Source: DATMNI01 sp035570275
Lineage (GTDB): Bacteria > Acidobacteriota > Terriglobia > Bryobacterales > Bryobacteraceae
NCBI GenBank assembly: GCA_035570275.1
Contig: DATMNI010000011.1
Location: 1 to 19,334 of the forward strand
Direction of reading: 5' to 3'
Length of the DNA stretch: 19,334 bases
Made by a program: the position numbers and the translations under genes. Below the pieces are notes generated by a model that did not search any database, was not told where the DNA came from, and saw nothing but the letters and a program-made list of their open reading frames with translations. Numbering within the stretch: the first letter of the stretch is position 1; the number at the start of each line of letters is the position of its first letter. This document shows, piece by piece, positions 8,908 to 15,517 of the stretch.

Positions 8908-9055
8908 TGTGGGGCAGGTTGCTAACCGGCGGCGGATTGGCAATCCGCCCGTGGCCGCGCTTTTGACGAGCACCTTCAGGCAAGGCGAAAAACGCTCGCT
9001 GCCGCATCGCGCCGGCGGATTAACAATCCGCCGCAGGTTACCAACCTGCCCCACA
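8908..9055. repeat. 42-bp-arm inverted repeat made of mini-hairpins
   Basis: The left arm (8908-8949) and right arm (9014-9055) are reverse complements over 42 positions with 4 mismatches, around a 64-nt centre. Each arm is itself two small hairpins: a CAGGTT...AACC unit and a GGCGGATT-nnn-AATCCGCC unit (8931-8949; 9014-9032). The arms carry TGTGGGG at the outer ends. The element fills the gap between two minus-strand genes, starting 5 nt after the HAD stop. It resembles REP/BIME or MITE-like palindromic repeats of soil bacteria. It could act as a terminator for the HAD transcript or form a cruciform; no coding frame lies inside. Confidence 0.9.
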
Positions 9056-9060
9056 GGGGT

Positions 9061-9744
9061 TCAGCGGTCCACCATCCGCAAGCGCAACTCCCGAAGATCC
9101 TTCAGAAAAACGTCGGGGCCGAGCGCCTCCAACTCTGCGGGCGGCGTGATTCCGGTCTGCACGGAGATGGCGCGGATGCCGTTCTGGCGCGCGGCCAGAA
9201 TATCGGCCGGGGCATCGCCGATCAGCGAGACCGGCGTTTCACGGGCAATCCAGCCGCGCTGGCGTGCTTCGCGGATGGCCATCCGCGCCAGGCCGCCGCG
9301 CGTGCGGGCCATCTCTCCGAACGCGCCGAATTGGAAGTGCCGGCGCAGCCCCGCGCGCTCCAGTTTGCGCCACCCGATGCGCGTGAGGTTGCCGGTCACC
9401 AGTCCGAGCAGGATGCCGCGGCGGGCCAGCTTTTCGAGGGTGGGCTCCACTCCAGGGCAATGCTTTCCAATCAGGTCGGGGCAGACGCGCAGGTAGTAGC
9501 GTTCGGCGGCACGCAGAAGCTCCGGCATTGCCTCCCGTATTGCGGCCCGCCTGGCGCCGGCCGCGCGCATCATGGCCGTAAGAATGTCCGGGTCCAGCAT
9601 GCCCTGTACCGGGATTCCTTCGGTGGTGGTTTTCAGCCCGGTAACCCGGCGCACCGCTTGAACCAGAGCTTCGCGATGATGCGGTCCGGCGCGGCACACC
9701 AGGGTGCCGTCGATATCGAAGAGGGTGAGAGCGCGATAAGTCAC
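9061..9744 (-). CDS. HAD-superfamily phosphatase (phosphoglycolate phosphatase-like)
   Basis: A 227-residue cytoplasmic hydrolase. Motif I is DIDGT (10-14), with the Asp nucleophile and the acid/base Asp. Motif II is the Thr of TGN (117-119). Motif IV is GDAPAD (176-181). A helical cap (about 20-100) matches subclass I HAD enzymes such as phosphoglycolate phosphatases and beta-phosphoglucomutases. The motif III Lys is not obvious; the matching stretch reads ARTRGGLARMA, so an Arg may stand in. The substrate is unknown. The start is GTG at 9744; a TATGAT lies 11 nt upstream with no clear Shine-Dalgarno. It is divergent from aguB and followed by the palindromic repeat. Confidence 0.85.
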   Translation of the reverse strand: MTYRALTLFDIDGTLVCRAGPHHREALVQAVRRVTGLKTTTEGIPVQGMLDPDILTAMMRAAGARRAAIREAMPELLRAAERYYLRVCPDLIGKHCPGVEPTLEKLARRGILLGLVTGNLTRIGWRKLERAGLRRHFQFGAFGEMARTRGGLARMAIREARQRGWIARETPVSLIGDAPADILAARQNGIRAISVQTGITPPAELEALGPDVFLKDLRELRLRMVDR

Positions 9745-9755
9745 GATGAACTGAA

Positions 9756-9761
9756 ATCATA
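9756..9761 (-). promoter_or_regulatory. Extended -10-like element of the HAD phosphatase gene
   Basis: On the minus strand the sequence reads TGCTATGAT: TATGAT is five of six to TATAAT and is preceded by TGC, as in extended -10 promoters. It ends 11 nt before the GTG at 9744, so the leader would be about 5 nt. Confidence 0.35.
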
Positions 9762-9762
9762 G

Positions 9763-9840
9763 CAGGGGCGGCTACACAGGGGCACTGAACAGGGGCGCTG
9801 CACAGGGCCACGGCACAGGGCCACGGCACAGGGGGCACTA
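9763..9840 (+). repeat. 13-bp minisatellite (five units plus one degenerate)
   Basis: Units start at 9776, 9789, 9802, 9815 and 9828 and all begin ACAGGG: ACAGGGGCACTGA, ACAGGGGCGCTGC, ACAGGGCCACGGC twice, then ACAGGGGGCACTA. A degenerate sixth unit sits at 9763-9775. The last unit supplies the first two bases of the TACAAT box of aguB. The array fills most of the gap between the divergent HAD and aguB genes. Confidence 0.9.
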
Positions 9841-9844
9841 CAAT
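9839..9844 (+). promoter_or_regulatory. -10-like hexamer directly before aguB
   Basis: TACAAT (five of six to TATAAT) ends 6 nt before the GTG at 9851, and no Shine-Dalgarno is present. This predicts a leaderless transcript. The usual -35 position falls inside the 13-bp repeats. Confidence 0.4.
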
Positions 9845-9850
9845 GGTTAC

Positions 9851-10732
9851 GTGCCGTACTCGAAATTCCGTGTGGGCCTGGTGCAGATGGCCTGCTCGCT
9901 CGACCCCAACGAAAATCTGGCCAAGGCTGAATGGCGCATCCGCGAGGCCGCGGGCAGAGGCGCGCAGATCGTCTGCGTGCAGGAGTTGTTTCGATCCCAA
10001 TACTTCTGCCGCGAGGAAAAACAGGAGTTTTTCGACCTGGCGGAATCCATCCCTGGCCCCACGTCGGAGAGCTTCACCAGGCTGGCGGCCGAGCTTAAAG
10101 TGGTGATCGTCGGGTCGGTCTTCGAGCGCCGCATGGCGGGCGTCTACCACAACACCGCCGTGGTGATCGACGCCGATGGAGCCATGCTGGGGCTCTACCG
10201 CAAGATGCACATCCCCCACGACCCGTTGTTCTACGAGAAATACTACTTCACACCGGGCGATCTGGGTTTTCGCTGCTTCGATACGCGCTTCGCGCGCGTG
10301 GCGCCCTTGATCTGCTGGGACCAGTGGTATCCGGAAGCGGCGCGGCTGGCGGCGCTGGCCGGCGCGCAGGTGCTGTTCTACCCCACCGCCATCGGCTGGC
10401 AGCCTCCGGAGAAGGAGCAGTACGGCGTGGCGCAGCACGACGCCTGGCGCACCATCCAGCGCGCGCACGCCATCGCCAACGGTATTTACGTTGCCGCTGT
10501 GAACCGCGTGGGGTACGAAGGGCCGCCGGTGAAGGGGATCGAGTTCTGGGGCGCGTCGTTCGTGGCCGACCCCTACGGTAAAGTTTTGGCCGAAGCATCG
10601 CACCATGGGGAAGAGACGCCGATTGTGGAATGCGACCCCCGGCTGATCGAAGAAGCCCGCCGCAACTGGCCGTTCTTCCGCGACCGCAGGATCGACGCCT
10701 ATGGCCCCATCACCAGCCGGGTGATCGATTGA
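9851..10732 (+). CDS. aguB: N-carbamoylputrescine amidase
   Basis: A 293-residue cytoplasmic enzyme of the nitrilase superfamily that hydrolyses N-carbamoylputrescine to putrescine, CO2 and ammonia, the last step of the agmatine route. The catalytic triad is visible as Glu45 (VCVQELF), Lys118 (LYRKMHIP) and Cys155 (LICWDQWYPE). The CWDQWYPE block and HDPLFYEKYYF are typical of this subfamily rather than of general nitrilases. Length is full. Start is GTG at 9851, giving PYSKFRVGLVQMAC, which aligns with the usual N-terminus. Its stop overlaps the start of aguA by 4 nt, so the two are translationally coupled, and the pair itself strongly supports the specific name. Confidence 0.94.
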   Translation: MPYSKFRVGLVQMACSLDPNENLAKAEWRIREAAGRGAQIVCVQELFRSQYFCREEKQEFFDLAESIPGPTSESFTRLAAELKVVIVGSVFERRMAGVYHNTAVVIDADGAMLGLYRKMHIPHDPLFYEKYYFTPGDLGFRCFDTRFARVAPLICWDQWYPEAARLAALAGAQVLFYPTAIGWQPPEKEQYGVAQHDAWRTIQRAHAIANGIYVAAVNRVGYEGPPVKGIEFWGASFVADPYGKVLAEASHHGEETPIVECDPRLIEEARRNWPFFRDRRIDAYGPITSRVID

Positions 10733-11757
10733 AGACGCGGACCCCGCACAACCTCGGCTTCCGCATGCCGGCGGAGTGGGAGCCGCACCAGGCCACGTGG
10801 ATCGCCTGGCCGCACAATCGCCAGGACTGGCCGGGGCGATTCGCGCCCATCCCGTGGGTCTATGCCGAGATCGTGCGCAAGCTGAGCCAGGTGGAGCGGG
10901 TGCGCATCCTCATCAAGGACGCGGCGCTGGAACGGCAGGCGCGGCGGGCGCTGGGCAAAGTGGGCGCGCGCATGGACGCGGTGGAGTTCATTCCCTGCCC
11001 CACCAACCGCGCCTGGACCCGCGACTACTGTCCGCTGTGGATCAAAAACCGCGCGGGCGAACTGGCGCTGAGCTGGTGGCGATTCAACGGCTGGGCGAAG
11101 TATGACGACTTCGAGTTGGATGCGCAGGTACCGGACACGGTGGCGCTGCACGCGAAGCGGCCCGTCTGGCAGGCGGACATGGTGCTGGAAGGCGGCAGCA
11201 TCGACGGGAACGGCCAAGGCCTGCTGCTCACCACCGAGGAATGTCTGTTGAGCCCGGTGCAGGCGCGCAATCCCGGAATGGGCCGGGTGGAGATCGAGCG
11301 CAAACTGCGCGACTACCTGGGCGCGACCCGCGTGATCTGGCTGCGGAACGGCATCGCCGGCGACGACACGCACGGCCATGTGGACGATCTGGCGCGATTC
11401 GTGGGGCCGGAGACGGTGGTGGTGGCGAGTGAGCCGGACCCGGCCGATGCCAACTTCGAGCCGCTGCGCGAAAACGCCGCCCTATTGCGCGCCGCCGGTT
11501 TGCGAGTGGTGAAACTGCCGATGCCGCGGCCGCTCATTTTCGATGGACGGCGCCTGCCGGCCAGCTACGCCAATTTCTATATCGCCAACAGGCTGGTGCT
11601 TACGCCGACGTTCAACGACCCCAATGACCGCGTGGCGCTCGGGACGCTGGCGCGTGTGTTTCCGGACCGCGAGGTGGTAGGGATCAACTGCACGGAACTG
11701 ATCTGGGGGTTTGGCGCGCTGCATTGCATGACGCAGCAGGAAGCGGGAGGGGGTTGA
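10729..11757 (+). CDS. aguA: Agmatine deiminase
   Basis: A 342-residue enzyme of the peptidyl-arginine-deiminase-like guanidino-modifying family that converts agmatine to N-carbamoylputrescine and ammonia. Typical blocks are MPAEWEPHQATWIAWPHN (13-30), TRDYCPLW (97-104), LEGGSIDGNG (153-162), the HGHVDD loop (215-220), and the nucleophile Cys333 in GFGALHCMTQQE. The proposed start is a TTG at 10729 that overlaps the aguB stop (ATTGA). The frame stays open upstream inside aguB but that part is not protein-like. An ATG at 10765 (MPAEW) is the alternative; the TTG start keeps the extra residues TPHNLGF often seen in relatives. With aguB it completes agmatine to putrescine. Confidence 0.94.
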   Translation: MKTRTPHNLGFRMPAEWEPHQATWIAWPHNRQDWPGRFAPIPWVYAEIVRKLSQVERVRILIKDAALERQARRALGKVGARMDAVEFIPCPTNRAWTRDYCPLWIKNRAGELALSWWRFNGWAKYDDFELDAQVPDTVALHAKRPVWQADMVLEGGSIDGNGQGLLLTTEECLLSPVQARNPGMGRVEIERKLRDYLGATRVIWLRNGIAGDDTHGHVDDLARFVGPETVVVASEPDPADANFEPLRENAALLRAAGLRVVKLPMPRPLIFDGRRLPASYANFYIANRLVLTPTFNDPNDRVALGTLARVFPDREVVGINCTELIWGFGALHCMTQQEAGGG

Positions 11758-11759
11758 GT

Positions 11760-11773
11760 TCGTGGCGCCACGA
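11760..11773. repeat. Perfect 14-bp palindrome after aguA
   Basis: TCGTGGCGCCACGA begins 3 nt after the aguA stop. As RNA it could fold with a five-pair stem and a four-base loop, but no T-run follows, so it is at best a weak terminator or a protein site. Confidence 0.5.
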
Positions 11774-12301
11774 TGATCCAAGACCAGATGCCCCCGGCCC
11801 CATAGGCGTTAAAATAGCGCCCTCGCCGAAAATGACAACCTATGCGCGCGTTTGACGGTCCGGGTTGGTGGGACACGTCCCAAGAGGCCGTTTCTGGCCA
11901 ACCACGTCGGATTGCTGGTGGGAAGGGCTGTTCTCGACAGGATTCAGGGCAAGGCAACCATTGGAAGCTTGCTTTCATGAAAGATTTGTGAAAGCGAACC
12001 CTCCTCCGCGGCTGTGGGCACAAGCGATTCGTCGTCAAACCATTAAGAAATCCGCCGGAACTTGATCCGGTCTGATCTCGCAATAACCCACTCCATCCCT
12101 TCAAACAGAACACCGCAATCATCGAAACACTCGCGCTTCCGAAAAGGCAGAAATGCCTGGAAGAGGTTTCCTCTTGATTTTAGGGTTGAGCCGCCTCCTC
12201 TATGACACCCCGACCATCCAGCAGCATAACCACCTAATCGCTTCCCCCAGGAAAAGGTCAAAAGCAGAGAGACCTACGAACGTCTAGCAGCACGTTATCC
12301 G

Positions 12302-12321
12302 AGCTAGCTAGCTTAGCTAGG
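12302..12321. repeat. CTAG-rich inverted repeat
   Basis: CTAGCT (12304-12309) and AGCTAG (12315-12320) pair around AGCTT, and the stretch carries three CTAG tetramers within 17 nt. CTAG is usually rare in bacterial DNA. The function is unknown. Confidence 0.55.
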
Positions 12322-12468
12322 TAAGGGCACACACAAGCGGATGATGCGGTCCTCGAAGTGCCCCCCAAGGACCAACTTCGGCCTGATGAAACTAAGGTTC
12401 ACGCTACCCGGCCCGAACAACCCAACGCTCGCGATGAAACCGTGGCAGTCTGCGACAGAACCATTCAC

Positions 12469-13641
12469 CTACCCGTCTAACCGGCGGATCTGCTGCTGAG
12501 CCACGTCGCGGCGAGGGTCGCCGCGCTGAGATACGGCCAGGAACTTCTCGAAAGCCGCCCTCGCATCTGGACGCCGATTCATCTGCAGGAGAACAGCCGC
12601 TTTACCAAACCACCCATCCTCGTCTATCGGATTCAACGCCAGCACCGACTCAAAGCACTGCATCGCTTCTTGTAGCCGGCCGCTTTCGCCCAGCAGGGCG
12701 CCCATGTTCAGCAATGCCTCCAGGTGCTTCTGGTTCAGCTTCAAAGCACAATTAAAGCACTCGAGTGCGGCGTCTTTTTTCCCCAACTCTTGTACGGCGA
12801 GCCCCTTATTAACCCAAACATCTGGATCGGTCCGGTCAATGGCGATTGCCCGGTCGAAACATTCAACGGCATCTTTTACGCGGCCCATCCTCTTTAGCGT
12901 GGTACCTTTATCGAACCATGTAACCGGATCTGAAGGATTCAAATCCAGGGACTTGTCGTAGCTTTTGATCGCTTCGGCCAACTCACCGGCCTTGCTCAGC
13001 GCCGCTCCTTTATCTCGCCAGGTCCCCGCAACGCGGGGATTTATGGCCAGCGCCTTGTCGTAGCAAAGGACCGCTTCCTTGAATCTTCCCACCTCGGATT
13101 CCCTATTTCCTTTCTCGTGCCAGTCCATCCTGACGGCTTCAGAGGAGCGCTCCCCAGTCTTCAGCTTTATCTCCAGCTGCCGCAGAGCGGAAACTACCAG
13201 GCCCTCTCGCTCCTGGGCCAAAGCAGACTTTTCGGATGACCCGGATATCAGCTCAAGGTCCGCCAGACTACCGGCCCGGTAGCTCACAACCGATTCAGCC
13301 TGGCACTTGGCGCAAACTATAAGAAAAGCGGTTCCCAACGCCGTTCCCCTGACCCAGGCCACGTACTGTCTCTTGCCTCGTACGATCATGATGTCGTAGT
13401 TGCGCATGACCGCCAAGGCTAGCTTCTGCAGCTCATAAGCCCGGGCCGGACCCGAAATCAGTTTCAACTCCCCGTCAACCGAGGATATGACCGGAAGGAA
13501 TACCCTGGCGGCATTGCAACAACTGCGGCATACAACCGTCAGAGAATTGGCGACTGTGATAAACTCATCAACGGAGTCAACTCCTAGTTCCCGAAGGGCG
13601 TCGTTTACGGCCTCTTGCTCTGTTCTCGAGTTTTGCGCCAT
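12469..13641 (-). CDS. CxxC-domain protein with C-terminal TPR repeats
   Basis: A 390-residue, probably cytoplasmic protein in two parts. Residues 1-150 form an unrecognised domain with two CxxC pairs, C38-RS-C41 (plus C42) and C110-AK-C113, separated by a mixed strand/helix stretch (LQKLALAVMRNYDIMIV, QYVAWVRGTALGTAFLIV). This could be a split zinc-ribbon-like fold. Residues about 170-380 hold six 34-residue TPR units (DKGAALSKAGELAEAIKSYD, NKGLAVQELGKKDAALECF and others), expected to bind partner proteins. The ATG at 13641 has GGAG 10 nt and AGGA 3 nt upstream. It lies 88 nt downstream of the large TPR frame on the same strand, so it probably belongs to that operon as an accessory or partner. 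No catalytic motif was recognised. Confidence 0.8.
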   Translation of the reverse strand: MAQNSRTEQEAVNDALRELGVDSVDEFITVANSLTVVCRSCCNAARVFLPVISSVDGELKLISGPARAYELQKLALAVMRNYDIMIVRGKRQYVAWVRGTALGTAFLIVCAKCQAESVVSYRAGSLADLELISGSSEKSALAQEREGLVVSALRQLEIKLKTGERSSEAVRMDWHEKGNRESEVGRFKEAVLCYDKALAINPRVAGTWRDKGAALSKAGELAEAIKSYDKSLDLNPSDPVTWFDKGTTLKRMGRVKDAVECFDRAIAIDRTDPDVWVNKGLAVQELGKKDAALECFNCALKLNQKHLEALLNMGALLGESGRLQEAMQCFESVLALNPIDEDGWFGKAAVLLQMNRRPDARAAFEKFLAVSQRGDPRRDVAQQQIRRLDG

Positions 13642-13681
13642 TGTCCTTGTGCTCCATTCTCAGTCTTTAGGATACGAGAAT

Positions 13682-13728
13682 CGTCAAAATTGCAATCACA
13701 AAACCAGCGCACCGTCGCAATTCTGACG
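13682..13728. terminator. Intergenic hairpin between the two TPR genes
   Basis: CGTCAAAATTGC (13682-13693) and GCAATTCTGACG (13717-13728) pair over 12 positions with one mismatch around a 23-nt loop. It starts 1 nt after the stop of the upstream minus-strand gene. No T-run follows, so it may be an RNA-processing or attenuating hairpin rather than a full terminator. Confidence 0.4.
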
Positions 13729-13729
13729 T

Positions 13730-15517
13730 TCACATCGTTGCATCCAGCAAAGCGTTGTTCAGGCTGGCAATTACGTCTTCCCGTGTCAGGCCCATCTGCG
13801 CCAACAAATCGGAATAGTCGCTGATGGTGACTTGCAACTCGCGAGGCTCGCGCCCGTTCTCCAGGCCGGCGCGGAGAAGAATCTTTACCGCGCGGCGTAA
13901 AAGCATCTCTGCCTCTACAGGCTGGTCTGTGGCGCGCACGATCGCAGCCAGATTCCGAAGTCGGCGGGCAGTATTAGGATGGCGAGGACCTGAAGCCTGT
14001 TCATCGATGGCCAGCGCTCGACGCAGCATCATTTCGGCCTCGGCAATGCGGTTTGTTCGGGCAAGCAGCATCCCGAGATTGCTTAGAACAGCGGCAACTT
14101 CGGGATGATTCGGTCCGAAGCTATTTTCCCGGATCCGGAGAGCTCGCCGATACAGCGGTTCGGCTTCGGCCAATCGATTGACGCTTACAAAGAAAACTGC
14201 GATGTTATTTAGCCGGGTAGCTACTTTGGGATGCTCCGGGCCTAGGCTGGCTTCAACAATCGAAATCGAGCGGAGATATAGCTGTTCTACGCCGTCTGGA
14301 CGGTTCGTGGAGCGTAACAGGCCGGCCAGATTATCGAGAACGACAGCGAGCTCCGGGTCGCCAGGACCAAGGCTCTCTTCATAAATAGCCAGTGACTCAC
14401 GAAGCAATTGTTCCGCTTCTTCCACGCGGTTTGTGTCCCGCAGCAGCAGCGCCAGATTATTGAGGCTTTCAGCCACTTTGTGGTGCCTGGGCCCGAGCAT
14501 CCTGGTGCGGATCTGCAAGGAGCGGCGAAAAAGCGGTTCCGCTTCTCTGAAGCGATTTGCGATCCTCAGTAATTGGGCCAAGTTGTCAAGCGTGCCGGCC
14601 TGCTCACCCTCAAAGCCGACTAAGGACTGCGAGATATCCAGAGAACGGCGAAAAACTGATTCGGCTTCCGCCAATCGATTCATTGAACGCAGAATTCGTC
14701 CAAGACCTGCCAGCCCCCGGGCGACTCTGGGGTGATTCGGGCCAAGACCTCTTTCCCATATTTCCAAGGCGCGGCGGTTGAGGGCTTCGGCGTCAGCGGT
14801 CCGGTTGGTTTGGTAAAGCACCTTCGCCAGATGGTCGAGGTCGTTAGCGACGTGAACGTTACCGGAACCGTATCTTGCTTCGTCAATCGCCAGCGCCCGC
14901 CGGTAGAGCGTTTCGGCGTCCCCCAAACGGCCAGTGTCCAAAAGCAGGGCGGCCAATCCCGTAATAAACACTGAGTTGTCTGGATGGTCGGGCCCAAAAC
15001 TGGCCTGCTGAATCGCAAGCGCCTCCCGGACCATGGGTTCTGCTTCGTTCAGGCGGCCCATTTTTCTCAAGCAGCCGCCCAGGTTGGCCAACAACACGGC
15101 GAGATCGGGATGGCGGCGCCCGACGGCAGCCTCCGTGATCGCCAATGCCTTCCGAAAGAGCAGTTCGGCAAGAGAGAGACGGCCAGTGTCTTCGAACAGT
15201 CTTGCCAGAGTATTCAGAGAGCGGATGATCTTTTGGTCGGCCGGCCCAAAGCGGTCCTGAATAATCTTCAATGCCCGACGGCAATTCGATTCAGCCTCGT
15301 CAAAGCGGCACCCAGCCATTAAAACGGAGGTCAGATTAACGAGTGCGGCGGTAACGCTGCCAACTCCTTCCCGGTTTTCTTCCGCGATAGACAGCACCTG
15401 TCTGAATAAGGGCTCTGCAGCGGCGTAATCGGTGGCTTCGAAGTGAAAATGAGCGACTTCATTGAGAACATCGTGCAGCCGTCCCGTGACGGTCTGAGAC
15501 ACATCTGTCGCAGCCAA
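13730..15517 (-). CDS. Kinesin-light-chain-type TPR array, probably the C-terminal half of the upstream NACHT gene
   Basis: The 595-codon frame is almost wholly about thirteen consecutive 42-residue TPRs of the kinesin-light-chain/TPR_12 type, each with a pattern like LNNLALLLRxTNRxxEAE, LxRRALxI and LGPxHPxV. Such arrays are the usual sensor end of bacterial NACHT/NB-ARC-TPR STAND proteins. The only nearby start is a TTG at 15517 inside the overlapping NACHT frame. In the same frame just upstream the DNA reads EAYSQA, which continues naturally from ...RERYNPG of the NACHT frame. I therefore read this as the second half of one gene split by a -1 frameshift at 15535-15540, not as a free-standing gene. 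No catalytic residues are present. If translated separately, it would need re-initiation within the overlap. Confidence 0.85.
   Translation of the reverse strand: MAATDVSQTVTGRLHDVLNEVAHFHFEATDYAAAEPLFRQVLSIAEENREGVGSVTAALVNLTSVLMAGCRFDEAESNCRRALKIIQDRFGPADQKIIRSLNTLARLFEDTGRLSLAELLFRKALAITEAAVGRRHPDLAVLLANLGGCLRKMGRLNEAEPMVREALAIQQASFGPDHPDNSVFITGLAALLLDTGRLGDAETLYRRALAIDEARYGSGNVHVANDLDHLAKVLYQTNRTADAEALNRRALEIWERGLGPNHPRVARGLAGLGRILRSMNRLAEAESVFRRSLDISQSLVGFEGEQAGTLDNLAQLLRIANRFREAEPLFRRSLQIRTRMLGPRHHKVAESLNNLALLLRDTNRVEEAEQLLRESLAIYEESLGPGDPELAVVLDNLAGLLRSTNRPDGVEQLYLRSISIVEASLGPEHPKVATRLNNIAVFFVSVNRLAEAEPLYRRALRIRENSFGPNHPEVAAVLSNLGMLLARTNRIAEAEMMLRRALAIDEQASGPRHPNTARRLRNLAAIVRATDQPVEAEMLLRRAVKILLRAGLENGREPRELQVTISDYSDLLAQMGLTREDVIASLNNALLDATM

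Larger units (their letters stand above)
11758..12468. other. 711-nt gene-poor interval between aguA and the island
   Basis: No frame here gives protein-like sequence on either strand. Open stretches such as 11577-12122 (-) and 12043-12261 (-) are rich in Cys, Trp, Arg and Ser, have no recognisable motif, and one overlaps aguA antisense. No tRNA-like T-loop or rRNA-like sequence was seen. Base composition looks less GC-rich towards the right. It probably marks the join between backbone and accessory genes. Confidence 0.5.

Noticed and set aside
8908..9055. CRISPR array or insertion-sequence ends
   Set aside because: There are only two arms in inverted orientation, no regular spacers, and no transposase frame within the 64-nt centre.
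9239..10606. 455-codon minus-strand open frame
   Set aside because: It lies antisense to aguB and overlaps the HAD gene in another frame; composition is Arg/His/Pro-rich as in high-GC shadow frames, and it spans the 13-bp repeats.
11577..12122. 181-codon minus-strand frame after aguA
   Set aside because: Cys/Trp/Arg-rich, no motif, overlaps the aguA 3' end antisense, and has no Shine-Dalgarno; probably chance.
12043..12261. 72-codon minus-strand frame in the gene-poor interval
   Set aside because: No recognisable family and no supporting start signal; not enough to call a gene.
11758..12468. tRNA gene as the integration site of the island
   Set aside because: No T-loop (GGTTCRANYCC) or acceptor-stem pairing was found on either strand.
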